Under the pieces are notes generated by a model. That model was not told where the DNA came from and searched no databases. It worked only from the letters and a program-made list of their open reading frames with translations. From assembly GCF_030384665.1 (NCBI RefSeq), contig NC_083680.1, positions 777,001 to 841,000 on the forward strand: a DNA stretch of 64,000 nt. Direction: 5' to 3'. Source of the DNA: Lodderomyces elongisporus. Taxonomy: Eukaryota > Ascomycota > Pichiomycetes > Serinales > Debaryomycetaceae. The position numbers and the translations under genes were made by a program. Below, piece after piece: positions 1-10,439 of the stretch; the first letter of the stretch is position 1, and the number at the start of each line of letters is the position of its first letter.

Positions 1-2
1 AC

Positions 3-101
3 AAGGGCCAAATTAATGCTCACTGTGAAAAAGGTGATTTAAAGTGTCGTCCCAAACAGCGCCAGGCATTGTTACAATGGGCTTATGATCCATATATATG
101 A
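3..101 (+). other. possible 3' end of a truncated gene
   Basis: One frame is open from the window edge for 32 codons and ends in TGA at 99-101. The translation is rich in Lys, Arg and Cys and ends in DPYI. This could be the C-terminus of a gene that starts left of the window. The stretch is short enough to be open by chance and I recognise no family. Confidence 0.2.
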
Positions 102-317
102 TCGCTCAACCAATTTGGCGGGGAAAACATCATCTCCTTTTCAATAATGTAAGTCGTTGCACATTTCATTGAGTATTTTTTTAAATAAATCAAAAAGTGC
201 TAATCTCTACCACGATTGATATATCTCGTACCTTTAGGCAGCAGCATGTATTCCAATATATTTTACTGCTTCAAATAAACGTCTTTATGTTCCCACTGCA
301 TTAGAGTTCTTGATAAA

Positions 318-376
318 CTATTTATTTATTTATTTATTCATTTATTTATTTATTTGCTTGTTAGTTTGTTTGTTTG
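318..376. repeat. TTTA-type and TTTG-type microsatellites upstream of SBA1
   Basis: A run of TTTA units (318-352) passes into TTTG/GGTT units. It lies in the 102-688 gap before SBA1, which otherwise shows only AT-rich sequence and a T-tract at 631-640, as expected for a yeast promoter. Confidence 0.8.
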
Positions 377-688
377 GTTGGTTGCTTTGTCGAAGGCAAT
401 AACTCGCAAATGGGTAGCGTTCACGAATTATTCTCCGTTCAAAATCTCTGAAAGCCCTAAAAGAAGATTCGAGAAACGCATTCAATTGCATCGATACTTC
501 TCCACGATTTTTATAATTTTTTTTTCTTTCAATCTCCCACTTCGTTAGATCTTTATAGAATACATCTTTTGTTAAAAAAATTGTTTTAATAAAAGTCAAT
601 TGTCGATTTTGCATCACATCACGTTACCTCTTATTTTTTTTTGGGAGGATTTTATTAATTCATCATAAGCAACTTTTTCATTACATAT

Positions 689-1414
689 ATGTCCAGTACA
701 ACTCATACTCCTAACGTGTTATGGGCGCAACGTTCTAGTGCCACCGACGCAGAGAAAAACGTGGTTTTATTGACTATTGAGATAGTTGACCCAACAAACT
801 TAAATATTGACTTGAAACCTACATACTTGACTGTGAAGGCAAATTCATCAAAATCAGAACAGCCATATGAATTAAAGATTGATTTTTTTAGAGATATTGA
901 CCCAGAAAATTCCAAAATTAATACTGGAAATGGAAACCATATCTACATGGTATTGAGAAAAGCAGAAGCAGAGGAAGAGTACTGGCCAAGATTAACAAAA
1001 GAGAAGTTGAAGTACCACTACATCAAAACTGATTTTGATAAATGGGTAGACGAAGACGAACAAGACGAGGTTAACGATGAAGAAGATTTGATGGGTGGAA
1101 TGGGTGGCATGGGTGGCATGGGTGGCATGGGTGGCATGCCAGGTATGGAAGGAATGGGCGGTATGGGCGGAATGCCAGGAATGGGTGGTATGGGTGGCCC
1201 AGGAGGTATGGACTTTTCACAATTGCTCGCTGGAATGGGTGGTGCCGGTGGCGCCGGTGGCTCTCCAGATTTGAGTGCTTTGGCCAATCAATTAGGTGCA
1301 GCAGGAGGTAAAGATCTCCTTTCTGATGATTCTCTCGGTGCTGAAGGTTCTGCTGAAGATACTGGTGAAGGGGAAAACTCTGAAGATGGCGAGAAGGTTG
1401 AAGAAATAAATTAA
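689..1414 (+). CDS. SBA1: p23-family Hsp90 co-chaperone Sba1
   Basis: This cytosolic/nuclear co-chaperone binds the ATP-closed state of Hsp90 and slows its ATPase. The protein has 241 residues. An N-terminal CS domain (about 8-115) starts with VLWAQRSS and ends with the p23 signature YWPRLTKEK followed by KTDFDKWVDEDEQDEV. Next come Gly-Gly-Met repeats (about 135-175), a MDFSQLL motif, and an acidic tail. Yeast Sba1 has the same order and similar length (about 216 residues). The ATG at 689 gives the expected N-terminus, so no intron is needed. The gene converges on the next one, with only 80 bp between stop codons. Confidence 0.95.
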   Translation: MSSTTHTPNVLWAQRSSATDAEKNVVLLTIEIVDPTNLNIDLKPTYLTVKANSSKSEQPYELKIDFFRDIDPENSKINTGNGNHIYMVLRKAEAEEEYWPRLTKEKLKYHYIKTDFDKWVDEDEQDEVNDEEDLMGGMGGMGGMGGMGGMPGMEGMGGMGGMPGMGGMGGPGGMDFSQLLAGMGGAGGAGGSPDLSALANQLGAAGGKDLLSDDSLGAEGSAEDTGEGENSEDGEKVEEIN

Positions 1415-1494
1415 GTACGCAATTCAACCTTATTAAAATTGAATATTTTTTTTTTGATTTCTAATACGTAAAGATAGTCATGTAGCTAGTGAAA

Positions 1495-2343
1495 TTACTT
1501 TTGAAAATTTGCCCATTTGCTAAGGATCTTCTGTAAACTTACACCAGGTGGTTGTGGTGTAAATGAAGATGCAGATCTAAAATGATTATGAGTATATACC
1601 GAGACTTGAGACAGGTCACAACTTAGAGCTTGCTCATGAGAAAAATCTGGACTATAAAAACAAGGTAGTGAGATATCTGGTAAAGCTAAATTGTTGACAA
1701 ATGGATCATTCAAGGATATATCTACTTTGTATTTGACATGTATGAGGAACATTTCATGTAAAAGTTTGTTTATACCATATGCGCTGCTGCATAAATGATA
1801 TTTCTGACCTCTGATAACAAACAGGTCCATGCCCAAAACAAATGATAGTAAACCATAAATCACTAATGTGCATGGGTGGTTAACGGTGTTTAGAAATTTG
1901 ACAAATTCGTCGCATGATTCAATTAGAACAATTCGCAAGCTAGATAACACTTCTATTATACTAGGACGTAAATCGTTGAATGACAATTTGGCATGAAATA
2001 GATCATGGTCAAATATTACAAGGTAACCATCGTTGCAGAACTTTCCATTCGGAAGGGCTCGCAAGACAAACGACTCTAGGCTCAAAGTGTCCGCATGGTA
2101 CTGTAGCATTTTATGATATGTCTTTACTTTCTGCAAGAAACCACCTGTCATACCCGCGTCGTGCCTATATGTAAAAATTTTTGTCCCTGAGCTCACTGGC
2201 AGGAAAAAGTTGAAATTTTTTCTTTTTTCTTTTTTCTTTTTTCTTTTTTCTTTTTTTTTTTTTTGATTCTCTTTTCGGATATGATTAATGCATTCAAGTA
2301 ACTTATCTAGTGGTTTAACAGCACTATCGAACATGAGAGGCAT
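1495..2343 (-). CDS. uncharacterised protein, RecA/Rad51-paralogue-like fold suspected
   Basis: The gene encodes up to 282 residues (ATG at 2343, or Met4 at 2334). I do not recognise it firmly. Its layout resembles a degenerate Rad51 paralogue: AVKPLDKLLECI near residue 8 recalls the 'G...LD.LLGGG' lead-in; a Lys-rich insert follows (about 28-43, from an A-rich tract); a Walker-A position has no GKT (about 54-70); then come hydrophobic strands GYLVIFDHD and CTLVIYGLLSFVLG, the latter Walker-B-like without the Asp. Loss of both Walker motifs is typical of Shu-complex subunits Csm2 and Psy3, so a recombination accessory role is possible but inferred. Met65 (2151) is an alternative start if the Lys-rich tract is untranslated. 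The first codons overlap MRP4 head-to-head. Confidence 0.5.
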   Translation of the reverse strand: MPLMFDSAVKPLDKLLECINHIRKENQKKKKEKRKKKKEKRKNFNFFLPVSSGTKIFTYRHDAGMTGGFLQKVKTYHKMLQYHADTLSLESFVLRALPNGKFCNDGYLVIFDHDLFHAKLSFNDLRPSIIEVLSSLRIVLIESCDEFVKFLNTVNHPCTLVIYGLLSFVLGMDLFVIRGQKYHLCSSAYGINKLLHEMFLIHVKYKVDISLNDPFVNNLALPDISLPCFYSPDFSHEQALSCDLSQVSVYTHNHFRSASSFTPQPPGVSLQKILSKWANFQK

Positions 2344-3766
2344 TCTACTGAACAGGACCGTGTTTGCGGTAAATAGAAGACAGTTTCTGGCAAGCTACGT
2401 TAGGTTTCATGCTATTCCGGAGTCATCTTCGGAGCCAACTTCGTCTTCGTCCTCATCCTCCAGCTCAGCAGCAGCAGCAGAACTTCCGATGGAGCACAAA
2501 TTATCCAACAAGGAGTTAAGAGAACGTGCTATTGCAGAGGCTTTGGCAAGAGAGGAAGCTGCGCTTCAAAAGCAGAAAGAGATTGTATTGATGACTCAGC
2601 GATCTCAGGAGTTGATTGATACGTTGAACAAGACTCCAACGGTTTTGATAAACGAACGAATTGCAAAACTTAATGAGGACTTGAGTGGTTTGCCAGGAGA
2701 TAAAGTTAAACAACTTGATGAAGATTTGAAAGAGTATATACTTGCAAACATGAAATTGACCGAGGAGCTTTCCAAAAACCGTCCATGGTATAGTAAAGAG
2801 GACGCAAAGAAAACCGACTCTTCCGCTTCAGAAGACGCCGGACCGGGAGAATCGTCAAGTTCGTCTGTTACGAGTCAGTATAGTTCTCAATACCCCAATT
2901 TGAGACCAACTCCAGAATACAAAAATTACTCAGAATACGAGCTCTATATTAGACAGTTGAATTACCTTAGAACCACTGCGTCGTTGGGTTCAAAAATGAA
3001 GCACGTCTATAAACCCGAAAGAGACACACATACACCAACAAACATCTCAAAAACCACTATCAGTACATTATTAGCCGCAGGATGCCATTTTGGTCAATCT
3101 GTTGCTTCCTTTAGACCTAGCTTCCAGCCATTCGTGTATGGTACTTATAATGGAGTTCACGTGATCGATCTTAATAAAACCCTTGAACAGTTGCAACTCG
3201 CTTGTAAAGTTATTGAGGGGGTAAGTGAAAAAGGTGGTTCTATATTGTTTGTTGGCACACATAAGAATTGGTCCATAAGGGAATCGTTAATTGCAGCTGC
3301 CAATAGGTCAAGAGGATACTATGTTTCCAAAAGGTGGATTCCTGGTACCATCACAAATTACGTTGAAGTGACAAAGCAGATTCTGGACCCTTTTCAGAAG
3401 CAGCAAATTGATATGGCAGACGAAGTGATCAGCACAGGGAAAGAGCACAATCTGATTATTAAGCCAGATTTAGTTGTACTCTTGAATCCAGTGGAAAACA
3501 GAAACTGTATCAAGGAGTGTTTAGCGGCATGTATACCTACAATCGGGCTTTGTGATTCCGATATGGAACCCAGTTTGTTAACATATCCAATTCCATGTAA
3601 TGATGATGGCGTCAGATCAGTGAATTTGATGCTTGGAGTCATGTCGAAGGCTGCAGAAACAGGTTTAAACAGAAGACTTGGAGTTGTTAAGCAGTTGAGA
3701 GATGAGGAAAACAGGCGCCGAGAAAAACAACAAAACGCGATCGAAGCAGCAGATGAAGAGTTCTAA
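2333..3766 (+). CDS. MRP4: mitochondrial ribosomal protein uS2m (Mrp4)
   Basis: This is a small-subunit protein of the mitochondrial ribosome. The ATG at 2333 is preferred over one at 2288 because it starts a basic, Ser/Ala-rich presequence (MRGILLNRTVF...). The protein has 477 residues. A poly-Ser stretch and a charged, coiled-coil-like segment (about 45-160) precede the conserved S2 domain (about 240-455). That domain shows LLAAGCHFGQS, HVIDLNKTLEQL, ILFVGTHK, RWIPGTITN and PDLVVLLNP, ending with a C-terminal helix. The long N-terminal extension is usual for yeast Mrp4. The 5' end overlaps the opposite-strand gene, so its promoter must lie inside that gene's coding region. Confidence 0.92.
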   Translation: MRGILLNRTVFAVNRRQFLASYVRFHAIPESSSEPTSSSSSSSSSAAAAELPMEHKLSNKELRERAIAEALAREEAALQKQKEIVLMTQRSQELIDTLNKTPTVLINERIAKLNEDLSGLPGDKVKQLDEDLKEYILANMKLTEELSKNRPWYSKEDAKKTDSSASEDAGPGESSSSSVTSQYSSQYPNLRPTPEYKNYSEYELYIRQLNYLRTTASLGSKMKHVYKPERDTHTPTNISKTTISTLLAAGCHFGQSVASFRPSFQPFVYGTYNGVHVIDLNKTLEQLQLACKVIEGVSEKGGSILFVGTHKNWSIRESLIAAANRSRGYYVSKRWIPGTITNYVEVTKQILDPFQKQQIDMADEVISTGKEHNLIIKPDLVVLLNPVENRNCIKECLAACIPTIGLCDSDMEPSLLTYPIPCNDDGVRSVNLMLGVMSKAAETGLNRRLGVVKQLRDEENRRREKQQNAIEAADEEF

Positions 3767-4074
3767 AATCTTTTCAACTGCTACTGCGTAATCATGTGTA
3801 AGTAAATGTAGATAAATATTGCTTCTAGCTCTTTCCCCCTCCCCACAATAAACGTAAGGATCTTGCTATATTTATTTGTTGTTGGTCACAATTAACTACT
3901 TGATTGTAATTATAAATTGAGCCGAAAGTATTAGAATATGTCCACTGTAATTAGTTAAATTTCATTAAATATTTTTATTCTTTCCTTTCTTCTTTATTAT
4001 TATTATAGATTTCTACCTTTAAAAATAAAATTATACAGAATTCCTTCCTATAAATCTCTTCTAAAACAGCAACA

Positions 4075-6984
4075 TTAAAGTTTTTCTTTAAACAATCTGG
4101 TGACTTCTTCAACGGCGGCATCCACCTGCTTATCGTTATCTCCCATACCTTGTACAATGTTGCCTTTTCCACCTGCCTTACCACCGACGAATTTAACGGC
4201 TGCAGCGGCAAGTTCAGAACCATTTAAACCCTTTGCAATTGCTGCATCACTTATATAACATCCATGCGCGACTCTATCAGACTCGCCTGTAAACAAGTAT
4301 AGTGACTTTGCTCTGTTTTGCTTTTTGACAAAGGTGAATGCCTCAGTGATGGCTTTGGCATTCGCACCGATAGGTATACGAGCAACCAAGAAATCACATT
4401 CTTCCTCCTTTGTACCATCGAGCCATTTCTTAACAACATCCAATGTCTTTTTGCTTTCCTCTTTTTGAATTGCTTTCAAGTGGTCTTTGTAAGACTTGTC
4501 AATTTTGCCGAATTTATCTGTCAATTTTTGTTTATCCAACACAGATATGGTCAACTTCTTCAATGTAACACCAAATTCTTTTAATTTGCTCTCCTTAAAT
4601 GGTCCGTTCTCCATCTTATCCACTTCGTTTAATTTCTCGTCAAACTCCTTGGCAATTCTTTGTACAGCATGAGCATCGTGGCCAGTCACGGCAACGATTC
4701 TTCTGATACCTTTTGCAATACCTGATTCTTCAGTGATGACCAAATCTTTAATTTCGCTTGTTCTAGCAACATGTGTTCCTCCACAGAACTCAATAGAAAT
4801 GGATCTCCATTCTTCATTCTCTGGGTTCTTTAATAGGGTCTCCACTGGAACACCGATGGAAACAACACGAACAGGATCAGGATACGTTTCACCAAAAACA
4901 GCTCTCAATCCATTTATGGATCTAGCATCGGCCAAAGGAACATCCTTGTAATACACTTGTTTATTCTCTTTGATGTATTGGTTTGAAAGTTGCTCAACTT
5001 GTTCCAACTCTTTGATTGTCAATGCTTGTTTATGACTAAAGTCAAATCTTAATTTCTCTTGCGCAACCAAGGAACCTTTTTGGTCAACACCTTCACCAAG
5101 AGTTTCTCTTAATGCATAGTTTAACACATGAGTACCTGTGTGATTGTTTCTAATAGGCCACCTTCTCAACTCATCGTATGCTGCAACCACTTCATCTCCC
5201 AAAGCCAAAGATCCCTCAACAAAGTAGCCTGTGTGTAAAACGTAACCACCGTAAACTTGGACATTTTCCACGTTAAATTCCATTTTGCCATCAATAACAA
5301 TCTTACCAGTATCGTATTCTTGTCCACCTTGCTCAGCATAAAATGGGGTTCTATCAAGCAAAATACCATATTGTTTGTTCTCTTCATCGAACTCTGCAGA
5401 TTCCAAAAACTCACTTCCATTGTAAATAGCAAGGATCTTGGCTTTTATATTGTCAAGGCCATACTTGGCTTCATCATCAGTCTTGGCAATCTTACCATCA
5501 ATTTCAGACAATGCGTGAACATCAAGTTTGATCAAAGACGCACCACCCTTCAGTCCAGAGCCTTTGGAAGCTTCCCGCGAAGCTTCTTTTGCAACTTCAA
5601 AACCTTCTTCGTCGATTTTTAAACTAGCTTCCTCCGCCATCAACCTAGTCAAGTCTACTGGGAAACCATACGTGTCATATAGCCTCCAAACGTCTTTTCC
5701 TGACAAAGTTTGTTCTGGGGTCTTTGATGCAATTATTGCATACTGCTCAAACAATTTTTCACCCCTGTCCAAGGTCTTTGCAAATGACAATTCTTCCTCA
5801 TTTAAAATTTCTTTCAAATCAGCAACACCTCTCTCAAGCTCGGGAAAAATCTCCTTGTTCTGCTCAATAACAACATCAACCAATTGTTGGAAAAATGAAC
5901 CAATAGGGTAGTTCATGTATTTACGAACATAACGTGAACCTCTTCTTAAAATTCTTCTTAAAACGTACCCTCTACCTTCGTTGTTTGGTACACCACCATC
6001 GCAAATTGCAAAAGTCAATGTTCTCACATGGTCAGCAATCACTCTGTAAGCAGTATCAATACCATCTTTGTCCTCACTGCCAAACTTACCAGTATATGGA
6101 CGCACACCAGTAATTTCTCTTATTTTATCAAAAATGGGTAAGAAGACATCGGTGTCGTAATTAGAAGACTTATTTTGCAATACAGAAACCAATCTTTCAA
6201 ATCCCATACCTGTATCAATATGTTTACTTGGCAAAGGTCTCAATGAGCCATCGGATTCACGATTATATTGTATAAACACAATATTCCAGACTTCCAATAC
6301 ATTTGGGTCATCCATGTTCACCAATGAGGCGGCGTTCCTGCCACCAATCCTGTCGTAATGGATTTCGGAACAAGGACCACATGGGCCTTGATCACCCATC
6401 TCCCAGAAGTTGTCCTTGGCATTACCTGGCAAGATGTGATCCTCGGCAACACCAACGCTCAACCAAAAGTTTTTAGCCTCCATATCTGGCTCTAAACCTT
6501 GCTTTTCATCACCTTCAAAGTAAGTCACGTACAACCTATCTTTCTCCAAGCCGTATACTTCTGTCAAAAGCTCCCAGGACCAACCGATTGCTTCTTTCTT
6601 GAAATAATCACCAAATGACCAATTACCAAGCATTTCAAAAAAGGTATGATGATAAGAATCTCTACCAACATCCTCTAAATCGTTGTGCTTACCACCAGCT
6701 CTAATACATTTCTGTGAATTGGCTGCTCTCTTCAATTTGGCAAAATCGCTACTTGGATCAACTGTACCTAAAAAGATCGGCTTGTATTGGTTCATACCTG
6801 CATTCGCAAACAACAAGGTTGGGTCATTGTGAGGAACAACCGAAGATGATGGTACATAAGTGTGGTCTCTCTTGCTCTTAAAGTAGTCTAAGAATGTAGA
6901 TCTGACTGTTGAAGCAGTCCACTTTTGGCCCAGTTGTGTAGATAAAGGTGATGTCATTATTTTGAAACTTGCTCTATTTAACAT
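4075..6984 (-). CDS. ALA1: alanyl-tRNA synthetase, cytosolic and probably mitochondrial
   Basis: The enzyme charges tRNA-Ala with alanine. The class II catalytic domain has [18 protein letters not shown], the [18 protein letters not shown] region and [13 protein letters not shown]. The editing domain has the zinc pair HTGTH and CGGTH, and the C-Ala domain ends the protein. Starting at the second in-frame ATG (6957) gives 960 residues, close to the usual cytosolic form. The first ATG (6984) adds nine residues and has T at -3, while 6957 has A at -3, so leaky scanning is plausible. The frame stays open with no acidic residue back to a stop at 7060-7062, giving a basic presequence-like extension reachable only by non-AUG initiation (for example TTG at 7032). 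Yeast ALA1 makes its mitochondrial isoform in that way. Confidence 0.95.
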   Translation of the reverse strand: MLNRASFKIMTSPLSTQLGQKWTASTVRSTFLDYFKSKRDHTYVPSSSVVPHNDPTLLFANAGMNQYKPIFLGTVDPSSDFAKLKRAANSQKCIRAGGKHNDLEDVGRDSYHHTFFEMLGNWSFGDYFKKEAIGWSWELLTEVYGLEKDRLYVTYFEGDEKQGLEPDMEAKNFWLSVGVAEDHILPGNAKDNFWEMGDQGPCGPCSEIHYDRIGGRNAASLVNMDDPNVLEVWNIVFIQYNRESDGSLRPLPSKHIDTGMGFERLVSVLQNKSSNYDTDVFLPIFDKIREITGVRPYTGKFGSEDKDGIDTAYRVIADHVRTLTFAICDGGVPNNEGRGYVLRRILRRGSRYVRKYMNYPIGSFFQQLVDVVIEQNKEIFPELERGVADLKEILNEEELSFAKTLDRGEKLFEQYAIIASKTPEQTLSGKDVWRLYDTYGFPVDLTRLMAEEASLKIDEEGFEVAKEASREASKGSGLKGGASLIKLDVHALSEIDGKIAKTDDEAKYGLDNIKAKILAIYNGSEFLESAEFDEENKQYGILLDRTPFYAEQGGQEYDTGKIVIDGKMEFNVENVQVYGGYVLHTGYFVEGSLALGDEVVAAYDELRRWPIRNNHTGTHVLNYALRETLGEGVDQKGSLVAQEKLRFDFSHKQALTIKELEQVEQLSNQYIKENKQVYYKDVPLADARSINGLRAVFGETYPDPVRVVSIGVPVETLLKNPENEEWRSISIEFCGGTHVARTSEIKDLVITEESGIAKGIRRIVAVTGHDAHAVQRIAKEFDEKLNEVDKMENGPFKESKLKEFGVTLKKLTISVLDKQKLTDKFGKIDKSYKDHLKAIQKEESKKTLDVVKKWLDGTKEEECDFLVARIPIGANAKAITEAFTFVKKQNRAKSLYLFTGESDRVAHGCYISDAAIAKGLNGSELAAAAVKFVGGKAGGKGNIVQGMGDNDKQVDAAVEEVTRLFKEKL

Positions 6985-8778
6985 ACAATTTCGAAATAAA
7001 AAGGGAAAAGTGTATCCTCTTTGAAAGTTCAAGTAAACAACCTTATGTCTTCCTTTGTTTTATTATTATTAATATAATTATTCCAAAGGCAAAATTAATA
7101 GAGGAAGAAGAAAAAAAAGGAAAGCAACTGGCAGTTATGAACTCAATTTCGATAGTTGTATCCAGAGACAAAACCCAAGTTTTTACAAGTTCAAAAAAAT
7201 TAAGAGAAAAAAAAAAACAGAGGAAAAAAAAATAGAGGGAAAAAAAAAAGAATAAAAATTTATAATAGATGGAGGAAACTATCGCGATGTATTTATGTGG
7301 TAGCGTTTATAGAAACCCAGATCTGAGTCTAATTCAATAACATAACATAACATAACACGGCAATATACATTCTACACGAATATTCTAAAGGTTAATAAAG
7401 TTCCTCGACGGCTTCATCTATATATATTCAAGGTTTTTTTATCTCTTCTTTATCTTGGTGACACTTTATATACTTCATGCGAGCACTACATGGTCTGCTG
7501 CTGGTGTTGGTGCTCCTGTTGCTTCCCCTCTGTTCTGCTTCTACGTTTTACGTTCCTTCCCTAAACACAGCATAATAGATCTGATGAGATGTAAATCACT
7601 TACTTGCTTAAAAAGAGCACATGTTGGGCTTTACTAAAAATCTTTACAAAATTGCTTGGTCATTAGTGATATTTGAACTTACTTTCTAGTCAATGAGTAT
7701 GTTGTTTTTTCACGCACTTTTGATTAGGGTCAATGTGGAATGTGATATGTCAGGGTATTCATATCTAAGAAATATGCTTGCTGTGGGCACATCCTTTCAC
7801 TAGCACATTTACAATTGAATAATCGATTAATTAATTAAATAAATGCTATCCGGGCATCAAAATAGCTTCAGTGAGGTGGTCATGGACTATAAACCCATTA
7901 AACTTACACACACGAGAATGGACTTTTGAAGATTTGATATACTATTTTATTCTGTTTTCTCAATTAATCTTGGAGTCTCCTTATTGAGTTAACTCCATCA
8001 ACATTTTGTGTGCTACACCAAACCAGTAAAGAATTATTGGTCAAAGAATGCGACCAAAACTAATTGATCAAACAATGATTGCTGATTCTAGTACACAATT
8101 CTATTATCAAAGAACAGAGAGCGCCAGTGGTGGTTTGAAGATATGTTTTTTTTTTCATTCAATCTTCTTCAGAGCAGGATAGCCACCCCCCCCCCCCAAA
8201 AAAAAAAAAAAAGAAAACCCTATCAAAGCACCTTCAGCTGTCACGGTAAATGATGTTTTATCTTTGACGATTGCAGTTGCAGGTGCAGCAAATCTTCTCG
8301 ATGGAAACAACATTTGAGCAGGAAAAAAAAGTTGTAACGAGGAATCAAATTATTTCGTTAGACTGCATGGTTTGTCGTATTAGAGACCAGGAAACTACCA
8401 AATTTATAAACTCGCAAAAAGAAAAAGTACAAAAAGTAGAAAAATAGAAACACTAACATAACTACACAATTGATGTATTAAAAAAAAAAAAAGCTTCAAG
8501 TCATATTGTACCGTGAAGTAACATGGTTGTGGAGAAAGTCACGACCATAATATGAATGAAATTACTTCTGTGAATGACATCTCTGTCTGGATCAAACGCC
8601 AAGTTGTGTGTGTTTGTAGGATTCAAAAACCGTAAAGAAAATTAACCGCAAGTACAAAGTCAAATACAAAAACAAATGCAGAAATTAAGACAGAATTGTA
8701 ATCATCATCCTGATGACATTCTAAATGCTCTTCCATCCAATTGTCCACTACTTGTAGATGTTTGTTGCCTTTATTTTA
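6985..8778. other. intergenic region, ALA1 promoter side
   Basis: No convincing gene lies here. A-rich tracts at 7195-7250 and a short CATAA repeat (about 7340-7360) sit upstream of ALA1. A C-run followed by an A-run lies at about 8186-8213. Reading frames in the region are short, lack ATG starts or lack protein-like composition, and no tRNA was seen. Confidence 0.6.
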
Positions 8779-9504
8779 TCAATTCCCTGTAGGAAGTGTC
8801 AATATTTCGGACTCGCCAACGTCAAAATAATCCTTTGAGGCTATCAAGTCTACAACATTGGGAACATCCTTAGCAAGCGCACCTGCTAAACTCCATTTGG
8901 TGGCCCAGTCTGGTACATTCCCACCAGCAGTAGACGTTGTTGCAACTAACCACTCTGCACTATCATTATTGTCATTCCATTTCAATTCTTCTAAAGACAC
9001 GTACTCCCCCAAGACTGAATGCTCATACAATGCACCTTTTATGGGTAAACTGACTATCAAAGCCCATTGTTTGGCTGCATCGATGTATATATGAATCAAT
9101 TCATTGAATGTTCTTTTGCTCAAAGGAAAGCCAAAGTTGTATTGGGCATGAATAGTGTAGCTCCATCCATCCTTATATTGTTGCAAGTTGCGGACTTGCA
9201 TTTCTGAAATCTCATGGACATAATGTGGCTCGTAATCAGAATGTGTAAAGCCTTGTTCAGTAGTTCCAATAATGGCCTTGCGCAACCGTTCAACGTTGAT
9301 GTTCTTCAACACTGTTTCACGAGAGCACCAAAAGTCTCCGTCAACTTCGTTGTGTTTGGAGTATACAGGATAGTTTGAAGACTTGTAGAAAGTCTTGCCT
9401 TCATTCCATTGTGGTATTTTTTTAAGAAGGGCAACGGAATCATTGAAGATAGCTTCACGCGAAGTATCCACTGGGTATTGCTTAAGTTTTAAAGTTGATG
9501 ACAT
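8779..9504 (-). CDS. START-like DUF3074 domain protein
   Basis: The protein has 241 residues from the ATG at 9504. A longer frame upstream starts with a hydrophobic, promoter-like stretch and is not favoured. The sequence matches my memory of the fungal DUF3074 family, a START/Bet v 1-like fold expected to bind a hydrophobic ligand: a WNEGKTFYKSS segment near the start, DGDFWCSRE (about 55-63), a FTHSDYEPHYVHEI strand (about 84-97), the WSYTIHAQYNFGFPLSKRTF core (about 111-130) and a C-terminal helix around VPDWATKWSL. No signal peptide or membrane segment is seen. The ligand and pathway are unknown. The family call is from memory of its pattern, without a search. Confidence 0.7.
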   Translation of the reverse strand: MSSTLKLKQYPVDTSREAIFNDSVALLKKIPQWNEGKTFYKSSNYPVYSKHNEVDGDFWCSRETVLKNINVERLRKAIIGTTEQGFTHSDYEPHYVHEISEMQVRNLQQYKDGWSYTIHAQYNFGFPLSKRTFNELIHIYIDAAKQWALIVSLPIKGALYEHSVLGEYVSLEELKWNDNNDSAEWLVATTSTAGGNVPDWATKWSLAGALAKDVPNVVDLIASKDYFDVGESEILTLPTGN

Positions 9505-10439
9505 TTTTGGACTCTTTAATTCGATTTTATTGTAGAAAAGTCTGATTTGGAGAACGTGAAAGGGCCAAAAGAAAAAATAAAGAAAACAGAAATAGGAAGA
9601 TGGAGACGGAGGGCCAGGAGAAAAAGATGACAACCCATGGTATTTAAGTGATCCGCATGGTGTATGATAGTATTTATATTATTCGATATTGATGATTGCT
9701 TTGCAGAAAGAAGAACCACAACGGGAAAAAGGTTACAGGGCTATCGCAGTCGCTACCCTTTCATTCTTTTTTCTTCTACATTAATTACATTATTTTAAAT
9801 TCTTTTCTTCTTTCTTTTCTTTCTCTTTCTATTTTGGAAACGTATAGAATCTAGCTTATTTTACTTTATTTTATTTTTCTTTTTTTTTTTTAAATAAAAA
9901 AGAAATCCCCTATACCTTCCCAGCCCCCTCCCCATGATAGATACAAAATAAAGAAGGACACACAGGGACTCCGCTAGCTTTTGCATTTTAACCTGGTTTT
10001 TTGTTTTTTTCCTTTTGTGCTTTACTTGCTTTATTTATTCATTCATTTTTCTCGATAAGAGCAAGTTCACAGAGGTAAATGCATTCCGTGATACCCTTCT
10101 TGAGTAATCTATTCCTCACTTTACAATTGGGTCTTAACATAATGTTCCGATAGTTCCAGGAAGAAAGCAAAACTTCTACTTTTTTTTCCTCTTTTTCTCT
10201 CTTTCTATCTTTCTTTCCGCCTTTCCCCTTCGCATCTTCCTTCAAATCTTTACTAATGTTGCTCAATTTTTATTTTTATTTTTTAGTCAGTTTTCAATTA
10301 TTCACCTTCTTTATCACCTCTTTAACGTGTTTTTCGTTTCCTTGTCGTTGTTTCCCTGCCCCACTCCCCCCCCCACGCCTTCCTTGGTTTTTTTTTCAGT
10401 TTCTCACCTTCTTGTCTCTCTCTCTCTCTCTGTATCTCT
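9505..10439. other. intergenic region with pyrimidine and purine tracts
   Basis: This is the promoter side of the DUF3074 gene and the 3' side of CPS1. It holds T-rich and CT-rich tracts, including a (TC)n stretch at about 10415-10430, and a C-run near 10367-10373. No gene is supported. Confidence 0.6.

Noticed and set aside
7455..7637. Small ORF near 7.5 kb
   Set aside because: It starts with TTG and has no recognisable features. No support beyond length.
9505..9633. N-terminal extension of the DUF3074 protein
   Set aside because: The extended text is hydrophobic and Phe-rich from a promoter-like tract, and the downstream ATG at 9504 matches where the family begins.
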